From Parachlamydiaceae bacterium (lineage in GTDB: Bacteria > Chlamydiota > Chlamydiia > Chlamydiales > Parachlamydiaceae), in NCBI GenBank assembly GCA_025451995.1, contig JANWJE010000004.1, positions 1 to 45,964 on the forward strand: DNA of 45,964 bases. Direction: 5' to 3'. A program made the position numbers and the translations under genes. The notes under the pieces were generated by a model. The model saw only the letters and a list, made by a program, of their open reading frames with translations, searched no databases and was not told the DNA's origin. Of the stretch, positions 16,885 through 24,356 are shown in pieces. Each line of letters opens with the position of its first letter. Within the stretch, counting starts at the first letter, position 1.

Positions 16885-17233
16885 ATGATTAAAATAATAT
16901 ATTACTTTTTTATCTTTTTAATAATGTTAAAACAAAGTCTATTTTCTTCTATAGAGACGGTAGATTCTTATGAGCTTCAGTTGAGAAAAGAAACTGAAAA
17001 CAAAAATGGTAGAGATTTTAGAGAAAGAAATGAAAGCGGCGCCCAAGTCAAAGGATCGGCATTGTTATCAAGTTTCAAAAGATGAAGAAGGGCATTATTT
17101 TATTCATTGTGGTGATATGATAAAAAAGATTATCCCCAATGAAGATGGATCATTTCATGTAGATAGTAAAGATTACGAATCATTTGCTCAAATTAAGCTG
17201 GGGATTTTGGTTCAAAAATCCGAAATAAAGTAG
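16885..17233 (+). pseudogene. Small exported protein gene with probable frameshift
   Basis: The first frame opens with a signal-peptide-like start (MIKIIYYFFIFLIMLKQSLF) and continues to ELQLRKETENK near 17000. Sensible coding then switches frame to EILEKEMKAAPKSKDRHCYQ and on to a stop at 17231-17233, while the first frame degenerates and stops at 17083-17085. The switch point contains an A-run (ACAAAAATGG), a common indel site. Joined, the product is about 115 residues. An alternative is two separate short genes, the second starting at 17006. The 3' end overlaps the rhomboid gene by 41 bases, converging. Confidence 0.45.
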
Positions 17234-17840
17234 CGATCGCAAGGCCTGAGGCAAAGCCCCCAATATGAGCCAAATAGGCCACCCCACCGGTATCTTGAGT
17301 AGAAGAGAAAGATCCGGCGCTGCTCAAGAGTTGCAAAATGAACCAAAACCCAATCACGATAATGGATTGCATTGCAACGACAGATCGCCCGACCAAGACA
17401 TTGACCTTTTGACCAGGAAAAAAGAGAATGTAAGCACCGAGTACTCCAGCAATTGCCCCCGAAGCTCCAAGATTTGGTAGATTTGAAGCAGAAAAAAATA
17501 GATATTGCGAAAATGTAGCTGCAGTTCCACTGAATAAATAAAGAAAAAGGTATTTAATCTTTCCTAAACGATCTTCAACGTTGTCACCAAAGATCCATAA
17601 ATAAAGCATATTTGACCCTAAATGCATCCATCCTGCATGCATAAACATAGAAGAGAATATTGTTAAGAAATCACTTGCAAAATGAGTGCTAAAGCGTTGT
17701 GGAATAAATGCCCATTTATTTATAAATTCATCACCACCACTTAATTCGGCTAGAAAGAAAATAATATTCAAGAAGATTAAAATGTAAGTCGCAATAGGTG
17801 TCGTTTTTCTTAAAGAGTTATCATCTCCAAGTGGCATCAT
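17193..17840 (-). CDS. Rhomboid family intramembrane serine protease
   Basis: 215 residues with about six membrane helices. It cleaves transmembrane segments within the membrane. The catalytic signature is present: GASG with nucleophile Ser127 in helix 4, partner His192 in HIGGFASG, and the HLGSN motif at 73-77 (His and Asn of the oxyanion region). The N-terminus is short and there is no extra domain, as in the compact bacterial form. The start at 17840 (MMPLGDDN) is supported by AAAGGA nine bases upstream; an in-frame start at 17903 would add 21 residues without such a site. It is a single gene; substrates are unknown. Confidence 0.92.
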   Translation of the reverse strand: MMPLGDDNSLRKTTPIATYILIFLNIIFFLAELSGGDEFINKWAFIPQRFSTHFASDFLTIFSSMFMHAGWMHLGSNMLYLWIFGDNVEDRLGKIKYLFLYLFSGTAATFSQYLFFSASNLPNLGASGAIAGVLGAYILFFPGQKVNVLVGRSVVAMQSIIVIGFWFILQLLSSAGSFSSTQDTGGVAYLAHIGGFASGLAIATLFRIFEPKSPA

Positions 17841-17940
17841 AAAATTAATCCTTTTGTTGGCTTCCAGATCCACAATATAAATCTGGCGAATAAAAATCTT
17901 CATTAAACTCGGGCTAGTCAGTTAACAGAGAAAAAATAAA

Positions 17941-18279
17941 ATGCAAATCAATAGTAGAAAAATCACCGAAACGGATATCACTGCAATAAAAGCAGCAAAA
18001 TGCACTTAATGCTATACACTTATCGAAGAGAAAATCCGATTAGGAATCCTCGCTTTTTTTGGCCATATTGAGACAAATCATGCAGAAAAATCTTGGATGA
18101 TTCATATCATTTGCAAAGATTGCAATCCTCAGATCATCGAATACGCAGGAGGAATCGGGACTATAGAAATTGCCATGATTGTGGAAGTTTTTCTTCAGAG
18201 GATTGGCGAAAAAAATTTACTTGGGACACTACAAACTCATCATTTAGCATTAAATCTGCCCCAATCCGAAAGTCTATGA
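17941..18279 (+). pseudogene. Degraded hypothetical gene, coupled to next gene
   Basis: One frame reads MQINSRKITETDITAIKAAK from 17941, meets TAA at 18007-18009, and continues open from 18010 as IEEKIRLGILAFFGHIE, then HIICKDCNPQIIEYAGG, to a TGA at 18277-18279. The stretch after the stop has no ATG until 18097, which would give only 60 residues. The protein-like composition on both sides of the stop suggests one gene with a nonsense mutation, but two small ORFs cannot be excluded. The end overlaps the next ATG as ATGA, as in a coupled pair. No family is recognised. Confidence 0.4.
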
Positions 18280-19151
18280 TAAATCAAGCCAAAAATATTT
18301 ATAAGATCATAGTAGGAAGAGCACGCAAAAATTTGCATGAAAACAAAACCGAAGGGTTGAAACAAGCAGAGCGTTTAATCCAGTCCGTGCACAATAATAG
18401 TGCCTGTGAAACAATAATCAGAGATTATGCTAAAATGGAAATAAAAATGCGACTAAAGAGAAATCTCGGCCCTCCCTCTATTTGCTTGCAGCCTTGGATT
18501 GTACGGGAAATAAAAAATCTCTCGAATAAGGTGTATCGTGAAAAAATAGCAAGCTTAGAAATAGACTTGCATAGTCAAGAATATATGATGGCAGTTCTAG
18601 AGATGAGCTATTCGATTAAATATCATAAAATAACAAAAAAACTGATTGTTCCACTTCTTAAGGATCTAAAAACTTCCTCTCCAGAGAAAGACAAGCCTGC
18701 GAGCGGTGATGAAGTGAAAACAAAATTAATTTTAGGCATTTTAACCTCCGTTGGACTGACAGTTTATTTTGCAAATTTCGCCTATCAATGCGCATATAAT
18801 GATGACTATCATTCCATAAAAAAAATATGCATAGACGTTCCAAAATATACTAATCATAGAATTCATGGACAAACTTCTGCAAAAGCTTCGGTAGATTACT
18901 ATATGCTATCTGCCAGTATATACTGCTTCCAGTTGAATATTGGAATTTTGGGCTAGCTTGAAAGCTCCCGCGGTTGAGAGATCGCACGAGGCATAGTATT
19001 AAATCAAAACAATGCCACTTGCGATCTCTCAACCCCGGGGCTTTGAAGCAGCCCAAAAGTCCAAGATTCAGCTAGAAGCAGTATATGTGGTTTATCTACG
19101 CTTATGTTAACCAGTATTTTTATCAATTATATAATCAACAAAAGATTGTGA
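18276..19151 (+). pseudogene. Hypothetical membrane protein, C-terminus split by family 1 element
   Basis: The ATG at 18276 overlaps the preceding stop (ATGA). The protein is helical and basic, has one hydrophobic helix at about residues 153-175 (KLILGILTSVGLTVYFANFA), and reaches SASI at 18920, where the 163-bp element begins. As read now it ends inside the element at 18954-18956. Deleting the element and one TA joins SASI to CGLSTLMLTSIFINYIINK with a stop at 19149-19151, giving a second membrane helix (about 236 residues in all). This restoration supports a former two-helix protein. An in-frame upstream ATG at 18093 belongs to a different, non-coding-looking stretch and is not used. Function unknown. 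Confidence 0.65.
18921..19083. repeat. Family 1 palindromic MITE (163 bp), inverted relative to 4208 copy
   Basis: It has the same length and ends as the 4208-4370 copy (TACTGCTTCCAG/GAAGCAGTA) but the two distinguishable arms and the central loop are in reverse order. TA flanks both sides (18919-18920, 19084-19085). It carries no genes. Confidence 0.92.
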
Positions 19152-19236
19152 TAGATTATTTAAATTAGTGAAATGCATTGACAAAATACATTCTCTATCA
19201 CCATATTAAAATAAAATATTGTCATGGAGATAATAA

Positions 19237-20073
19237 ATGTCGATTAAATTTTGTAAAAAACTTATATGTTTATTTGTACTTCCCGCTTTATTATTTGCTG
19301 GCGAAAATGAAAAAAAAGATCGCCCTCCATTTAAAAAATTTGCAGTTGCCCGCGCTGAAAAAGATAGATTACTTCCTCTAAGAGGAATACGCTCATCTCC
19401 TCAGACGATTGCATTATCTCCCTCAGCATTTAGTTTGAGCGATGGGGGAATTTTTTTACCTAGTTTTTCCGAAGATCTTAATATTCAAGTCCTCAAATTT
19501 CCAATGCTTAATTCTCAACCCAAAGCAGATATTGCAGTTACGATACCGGCAAATTTTGATAGGCGCAAAAAGACCTCTATGCATTTCAACATGTTGATTC
19601 CTGAAAGCATACATCCTCAAAAAGGAAAGGTCTCTTTTGCTGTTTATGCGCAAATCATTCGGGATAAACCAAGCGATAAAAAGTTTTTTTTCATCGAGAA
19701 ATTCACAAAAAAAGTAAGTGCATTACCTTTTGGTAAAGGACCAAAAGCGTTTAAAGCTAAAATTGATATAAATTCCACCCTTTTTAAGCCAAACCAATTG
19801 GTTGTTTTTCGGATTGAACGGAGGGTTAAATCTATCCCCGAAACAATGTTATTGAGGTCAAAAACAGCAGAAATGGATGGCGAAACTTCAATGTCAGCTG
19901 TATCGATTAACTATAATGAATCTAGTTGTACAGGTCCTGTTTTTCCTTTTGGCAATCCTAGTTGTCCCATCGTATTTAGTTATTCAGTAAGTTTTACTGT
20001 TCCCTATTTTCCAAGTGCCGGTGTTCAATGCTATAAAGTCATTTATTATGAACCAACCTGCACTCCCCAATGA
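19237..20073 (+). CDS. Exported beta-rich protein coupled to sulfotransferase
   Basis: A 278-residue protein with a clear signal peptide (MSIKFCKKLICLFVLPALLFAG, cleavage near residue 21). The mature part is basic and beta-rich, with six cysteines, most near the C-terminus (SSCTGPVFPFGNPSCP, then QCYKVIYYEPTCTPQ), so disulfides are likely. Tyrosines cluster beside these cysteines. I do not recognise a family. Its TGA overlaps the ATG of the sulfotransferase gene, so the two are translationally coupled. It could be the substrate or partner of that enzyme, which is an inference from position. GGAG lies about eight bases before the ATG. Confidence 0.8.
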   Translation: MSIKFCKKLICLFVLPALLFAGENEKKDRPPFKKFAVARAEKDRLLPLRGIRSSPQTIALSPSAFSLSDGGIFLPSFSEDLNIQVLKFPMLNSQPKADIAVTIPANFDRRKKTSMHFNMLIPESIHPQKGKVSFAVYAQIIRDKPSDKKFFFIEKFTKKVSALPFGKGPKAFKAKIDINSTLFKPNQLVVFRIERRVKSIPETMLLRSKTAEMDGETSMSAVSINYNESSCTGPVFPFGNPSCPIVFSYSVSFTVPYFPSAGVQCYKVIYYEPTCTPQ

Positions 20074-20921
20074 TTGGGCTAAAATTTGCAACTCTCTTTC
20101 TTTTATTGATTCATTTTTTAAATGGCGAAGATCTTAGCAGCCAAAAAAAAATTGACAATGAAAAAGAATTTTTTGTTTTAACTATTCCTAAATCTGGCAC
20201 CCATCTTATCATGAAAATGATATTGATGCTGACTGGTAAAATGTATACTCCAGGATGGGCTTTAGTTCCTCAGTTGAATGTGTTCGACTTTGGACAAATC
20301 AATGGAAAAGAAATGGAGGATGTTTTTTTAAAAGCAAAAAATTTAAATAGATATTTGATTGCTCATACAAATTTTGTCGAAGGTTGTGAATTAGTTTCGA
20401 ATAAATATTCTGAATATGTAAAAATTTTACTCATTCGAGATTTACGAGACATCTGTATTTCATGTGTATTTCATCAAGAAGAAGCCATTCAAAAAGAAAT
20501 CGGATCTTCAAATTTTAATGAACAATTGATGTTTATCATTACCCTTGGAGATAAAGAAACAAAGGAAAAAATCTTTCACTTAAAAAAATATGCACAATTA
20601 GCTGCCCGGTGGAGAAAAGACCCTCAAATGATAACTTGTCGGTTTGAACATTTAATCGGTGAAAAAGGGGGTGGTTCTTTAAATGCTCAACTCAATGAAA
20701 TCCAAACAATAGCAAAGTCATTAAATCTTTTTATCGAGATAGATAAATTAAAAGAGATCTCACGAAATCTTTTTGGAATGAACAAAGGGCCAGATATACA
20801 CTCCTCTTTTAGAGAGGGTAAAATTGGTTGGTGGCGAGCCTATTTTAATGAAGACCATCAAAAAGCATTTGAAAAAGAAATGGGAGATCTTCAATTATCC
20901 CTTGGATATACTCTAGAATAA
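20070..20921 (+). CDS. Signal-peptide-bearing sulfotransferase, copy 1
   Basis: A 283-residue member of the PAPS-dependent sulfotransferase superfamily. The 5'-phosphosulfate-binding loop IPKSGTH is at 39-45, the 3'-phosphate motif ILLIRDLRDICIS at about 119-131, and the end motif FREGKIGWWRAYF (Arg-x-Gly-x-x-Gly) near 250. The first 19 residues are a hydrophobic leader (LKFATLFLLLIHFLNGE), so the enzyme appears to be exported. That is unusual because PAPS is cytosolic; an enzyme delivered to the host could use host PAPS (inference). It is coupled by ATGA to the exported protein upstream. The stop at 20919-20921 lies in the target duplication of the next repeat. Confidence 0.88.
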   Translation: MIGLKFATLFLLLIHFLNGEDLSSQKKIDNEKEFFVLTIPKSGTHLIMKMILMLTGKMYTPGWALVPQLNVFDFGQINGKEMEDVFLKAKNLNRYLIAHTNFVEGCELVSNKYSEYVKILLIRDLRDICISCVFHQEEAIQKEIGSSNFNEQLMFIITLGDKETKEKIFHLKKYAQLAARWRKDPQMITCRFEHLIGEKGGGSLNAQLNEIQTIAKSLNLFIEIDKLKEISRNLFGMNKGPDIHSSFREGKIGWWRAYFNEDHQKAFEKEMGDLQLSLGYTLE

Positions 20922-20922
20922 T

Positions 20923-21086
20923 AGACCTCTTGCATAATTCGCTTTATTTGATAAAATGAAGGATTTTTGGATGGATTTATTGCCAAATTTTGAGAGCATC
21001 TTGTGTTTAATATGGTCGAAAAATTTGGCAATAAAGACGCCAAAAAGATTCGTTTTAGCAAATAAATGGAATTATGCAAGAGGTCT
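20923..21086. repeat. Family 2 palindromic element, 164 bp
   Basis: It begins AGACCTCTTGCATAATTC and ends GAATTATGCAAGAGGTCT, with AAT on both sides (20920-20922, 21087-21089). The inner arms pair through TTTATTGCCAAATTT/AAATTTGGCAATAAA. It separates the two sulfotransferase genes, and its right end places AAGAGG six bases before the second gene's ATG. Confidence 0.92.
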
Positions 21087-21089
21087 AAT

Positions 21090-21938
21090 ATGAAGCAATT
21101 GCTATTTACGCTTCTAATTTTTTTTTTACCGGGGCTTTCTTTCTCTGAACAAAACAAGGGAATCACCTCTGAATCGCAAAAATTTTATGTTTTAACAATA
21201 CCTAAATCCGGCACACATATGGTGATGAAATTAATCACATTGTTAACTGGAAAAGAAGCTGAGATGGGATGGAGAAATTTTGCTTTGAACAAGGAATTTT
21301 GCGATTTGAGCCATGAGGGTTTTACTGCAGTTGAAAATGCATTTCATCAATGGGAGCTCTCAAACAGATACTTCATTTCACATTTTTATTTTCCTCATAA
21401 TTGTTCTAAATTCTCTCAAAAACATCCTGAATACATTAAGATTATCAATATTAGAGATTTACGCGATGCTTTTATTTCACAGGTTTTTAATCAAAGAGGT
21501 GAACTTGAAAAAGAATGTGGATCTGCAGATTTCAATGAACAACTGATGTTTGTTATTAATTTAGGGGATAAGCCTACAACAGAAAAGATTTTAAGAATAG
21601 AAAGGCAAGCTAAATTTGCTGTTGAATGGATTAAAAGGCCTAATATTATTCTCTCTCGGTTTGAAGATTTAGTTGGAGAAAAAGGGGGAGGGAGTTTGAA
21701 AGCTCAGGAAGAACAAATTTTAAAAATTGCAAATGGACTAAATATTTCATTATCAAAAGAAAAATTAGAAATAATTAATCAACAATTATTTGGCAATAAA
21801 AAGGGGCCATCGATTGAATCGACATTTCGTGAAGGTAAAATTGGCTATTGGAAAGCTTATTTTAATGAAACCCATGAAAATGCCTTTAAACAGCGTTTAG
21901 GAGATCTACAATTAGCTCTTGGCTATACCTTAGATTAA
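21090..21938 (+). CDS. Signal-peptide-bearing sulfotransferase, copy 2
   Basis: 282 residues, a paralog of the preceding gene along its full length. The leader is MKQLLFTLLIFFLPGLSFSE. The PAPS loop IPKSGTH is at 37-43, then NIRDLRDAFIS, then TFREGKIGYWKAYF. Both copies keep the catalytic-region residues. The copies diverge most in the middle (residues about 60-100), where acceptor binding is expected, so they may have different acceptors. ATG 21090 is used, not the in-frame ATG at 21066, which lies inside the repeat. Its ribosome site AAGAGG is the end of the repeat. The tandem arrangement indicates local duplication. Confidence 0.88.
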   Translation: MKQLLFTLLIFFLPGLSFSEQNKGITSESQKFYVLTIPKSGTHMVMKLITLLTGKEAEMGWRNFALNKEFCDLSHEGFTAVENAFHQWELSNRYFISHFYFPHNCSKFSQKHPEYIKIINIRDLRDAFISQVFNQRGELEKECGSADFNEQLMFVINLGDKPTTEKILRIERQAKFAVEWIKRPNIILSRFEDLVGEKGGGSLKAQEEQILKIANGLNISLSKEKLEIINQQLFGNKKGPSIESTFREGKIGYWKAYFNETHENAFKQRLGDLQLALGYTLD

Positions 21939-21950
21939 CAGTATGACAAT

Positions 21951-22112
21951 AGACCTCTTGCATCATTCCATTTGTTTGATAAAATGGATCTTTTTGACGT
22001 ATTTCTTGCCAAATTTTTCGACCATATGTTCACATATGCTCTCAAAATTTGGCAAGAAATCCATTCAAAAATCTCTCATTTTCTCAAATAAAGCGAATGA
22101 TGCAAGAGGTCT
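21951..22112. repeat. Family 2 palindromic element, 162 bp
   Basis: The ends are AGACCTCTTGCATCATTC and GAATGATGCAAGAGGTCT, with AAT on both sides (21948-21950, 22113-22115). Relative to the 20923 copy, base changes occur in pairs that preserve arm pairing (CATAATTC to CATCATTC, matched by GAATGATG; ATTGCC to CTTGCC, matched by GGCAAG). The core reads CATATG...CATATG. Confidence 0.92.
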
Positions 22113-22128
22113 AATAAATCGAAATTAT

Positions 22129-23076
22129 TTGAAGCTTGTTTTATGGACATTGATCTCATCTACTCTTTTGTATGGAGAAACAACCAATTGCCAAGATGCA
22201 AAAGAATCGATCGAAGGTCAAGAAAAGGAAGCAAAAAAAGAAAATACCCAAGATAAAGGAAGCGAGTTAAAAAAAGAAGAGGAGCCTCCAAAAATAGGTA
22301 ATTTTTCGTTACCCACTTCGCAACAGCCGGCAGCCCTTTTTGGTTTTGGGGGAAATATCATCGATCAAGGCGAAGTGCAATTGTATTTCTTTGCCGATTA
22401 CTTTTACGGCAGGAAAAAGATAGTGTCGGATGCCATCCCCAGCGTTTTATTCGGAATCACGAAGGAATTATCCATTTTTTTTAATTTTCCAGTCACCCCT
22501 ATTATGAAAGATGGCAGGCATACATCCAGCGGTTTTGAAGATTGTTTTGTCCAGCTTGAATATGCCTTTTACAACAAATCTACCTCTGCTTATGTTGACC
22601 AGGCGACCGTGGTTGCAAATATTACAGTTCCAACTGGTTCATTAAAAAAAATACCCCCCACTGGTTTTGGAGCACCCAGCTTTTTTTTGGGAGCGACCTA
22701 TTATCGGACATGGGTAGATTGGTTCGTATTTGTCGCACCGGGAGCAATTTTGACAACATCGGATCATAAATCTAAATTTGGAGATCAATTTCTTTATCAG
22801 TTTGGCCTTGGGAAAAATATTCCAAGTCCAAAGGAGTGGATCTACGCATGGATGATCGAATTGGACGGACAATATAGTCAAAAAAACAGGATTGATGCAA
22901 GAGTAGACCCAAATTCTGGGGGGAACCTCCTTTGGGTTACGCCCTCTTTATGGATTTCATCAAAAAAGATGTTATTTCAGTTTGGAGTCTCTTTTCCAAT
23001 CAATCAAAACCTCTTTGGGAGGCAGCATACAATCGATTATGCACTTAACCTCAACTTTGCCTGGTCATTTTATTAG
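22129..23076 (+). CDS. Probable outer-membrane beta-barrel protein
   Basis: About 315 residues: a signal peptide (MKLVLWTLISSTLLYGE), a Lys/Glu-rich linker (about 20-50), then alternating amphipathic strands rich in aromatic residues, ending in FAWSFY. A terminal aromatic residue is the usual outer-membrane insertion signal. Segments such as PSVLFGITKELSIFFNFPVT and the C-terminal half resemble general transporter/porin-like barrels. The start is uncertain. TTG at 22129 gives a proper signal peptide, while an ATG at 21943 reads through the repeat and is unlikely. The upstream insertion may have removed the original start. The rsmH gene follows closely. Confidence 0.7.
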   Translation: MKLVLWTLISSTLLYGETTNCQDAKESIEGQEKEAKKENTQDKGSELKKEEEPPKIGNFSLPTSQQPAALFGFGGNIIDQGEVQLYFFADYFYGRKKIVSDAIPSVLFGITKELSIFFNFPVTPIMKDGRHTSSGFEDCFVQLEYAFYNKSTSAYVDQATVVANITVPTGSLKKIPPTGFGAPSFFLGATYYRTWVDWFVFVAPGAILTTSDHKSKFGDQFLYQFGLGKNIPSPKEWIYAWMIELDGQYSQKNRIDARVDPNSGGNLLWVTPSLWISSKKMLFQFGVSFPINQNLFGRQHTIDYALNLNFAWSFY

Positions 23077-23125
23077 ACTGAATTTATCATTCAAAGGAAT
23101 TGGAAGATACGTTAATATTTCTGCT

Positions 23126-24052
23126 ATGATGCATATTCCCGTTTTAATGAATGAAGTGATCGAATGTTTTAACCCCCTCTCTCTTTCCTTTTTTTTCGAT
23201 GGAACATTGGGAGCTGGAGGACATGCGGCTGCCCTTTTAGAGGCACATCCAGAAATCGCTTGTTATATTGGAGTCGACCAAGATGAGTATGCCTTATCAG
23301 TTGCAAAAGAAAGACTTAAAACTTGGAGTCGCCGAGTTTTACTAAAGCATGCCAATTTTTCGATGCTGGACAACCTGCTAAAAGAACAATCGATCATTGG
23401 TGTCAGTGGAATTTTAGTGGATTTAGGGGTCTCATCGATGCAGTTAGATCAAAGGGACAGAGGTTTTAGTTTTATGCAAGAAGGCCCTTTGGATATGCGC
23501 ATGGATACAACAGGTTCTCAAACAGCCGCGGATATTGTCAATGAATGGACTGAAAAGGAACTAGGATTGATTTTTCGAAAATATGGTGAGGAGAAACAAT
23601 GGAGAGCAGCAGCGCGAGCCATTGTCAATGCAAGAGAGCAATCTCCATTTAAAACAACTTTAGATTTAAAAAAAGTCTTACTGCCTGTGTTAAGTCGTCA
23701 TCCCAAGAAGGGGATTAACCCACTGACACTAGTCTTCCAAGCCTTAAGAATCGCTGTCAATCGAGAATTGGAAGTTCTAGAACTCTTTTTGCCAAAAGCC
23801 ATCGATTTGTTAGAACCGGGAGGCAGGTTGGCGGTCATCAGCTTTCATAGTTTAGAGGATCGCATCGTTAAAGAAGCGATGCGGTTTGCAGCGAGCGACA
23901 AGTGGGATACAAGCGGCATTGGGGGCGTTTTTTTAGATAAAAAACCCTTGGTTAAACTGATTACAAAAAAGCCCATCGAAGCTGCTCTTTCTGAAATAGA
24001 GAGCAATCCCAGGAGCCGTAGTGCGAAATTGAGAATCTGTGAGAAATTATAA
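23126..24052 (+). CDS. rsmH: 16S rRNA (cytosine(1402)-N4)-methyltransferase
   Basis: 308 residues. RsmH (MraW) adds the N4 methyl group to C1402 in the ribosomal decoding centre, using SAM. The start MMHIPVLMNEVIE is the family opening. The SAM motif DGTLGAGGHAAALL follows, then VDLGVSSMQLDQRDRGFSFM, GPLDMRMD, NRELEVLE and ISFHSLEDRIVK, all diagnostic. Length is normal. ATG 23126 or 23129 is used because further upstream the frame overlaps the preceding gene without family similarity; no strong ribosome site is present. As elsewhere in bacteria it leads the division/wall cluster. Confidence 0.97.
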   Translation: MMHIPVLMNEVIECFNPLSLSFFFDGTLGAGGHAAALLEAHPEIACYIGVDQDEYALSVAKERLKTWSRRVLLKHANFSMLDNLLKEQSIIGVSGILVDLGVSSMQLDQRDRGFSFMQEGPLDMRMDTTGSQTAADIVNEWTEKELGLIFRKYGEEKQWRAAARAIVNAREQSPFKTTLDLKKVLLPVLSRHPKKGINPLTLVFQALRIAVNRELEVLELFLPKAIDLLEPGGRLAVISFHSLEDRIVKEAMRFAASDKWDTSGIGGVFLDKKPLVKLITKKPIEAALSEIESNPRSRSAKLRICEKL

Positions 24053-24356
24053 TCTAATGCTTTTACTCAGCCGTTTATTACTTTGTATTGCAGTTGCCGG
24101 GGTGTTTTTGTATCTCTATATCAATAAAGTGAATGATTTGACAGAACTTCGTTTGAATATTCCAATTTTGGCGCGGGAACTGAAAGAAATAAAGGAGAAG
24201 AATTTAGAGTTGCAATATTTAATCGATTGTTTTGAAAGCCCTCTTCATTTAATTGAAATGGCGGATAAACCTGAATTTGGCCATTTAAAATATCCAATGG
24301 TTGAAGATATCTTTTTTATACCAGAACCGCAAATCGCTCCTTGTAGCTATGAATAA
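24039..24356 (+). CDS. Small bitopic division protein, FtsL-like
   Basis: 105 residues with one membrane helix (LLLSRLLLCIAVAGVFLYLYI) followed by a short coiled-coil segment (NDLTELRLNIPILARELKEI) and a short tail. Shape and position between rsmH and ftsI match the chlamydial protein CT271, regarded as FtsL-like; sequence similarity to FtsL is intrinsically low. GTG 24039 overlaps the end of rsmH; ATG 24057 is an alternative six codons later. Its stop overlaps the ftsI start (ATGAATAA). It probably bridges the transpeptidase to other division proteins. Confidence 0.8.
   Translation: MRNYNLMLLLSRLLLCIAVAGVFLYLYINKVNDLTELRLNIPILARELKEIKEKNLELQYLIDCFESPLHLIEMADKPEFGHLKYPMVEDIFFIPEPQIAPCSYE

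Noticed and set aside
18093-18275. Extended start for the 18276 gene
   Set aside because: This frame has an unnatural, Arg/Asp/Cys-rich composition. The alternative frame looks coding and ends in an ATGA overlap with the ATG at 18276.
21943-22128. N-terminal extension of the outer-membrane protein through the repeat
   Set aside because: The extension is entirely family 2 repeat sequence. A proper signal peptide begins at 22129.
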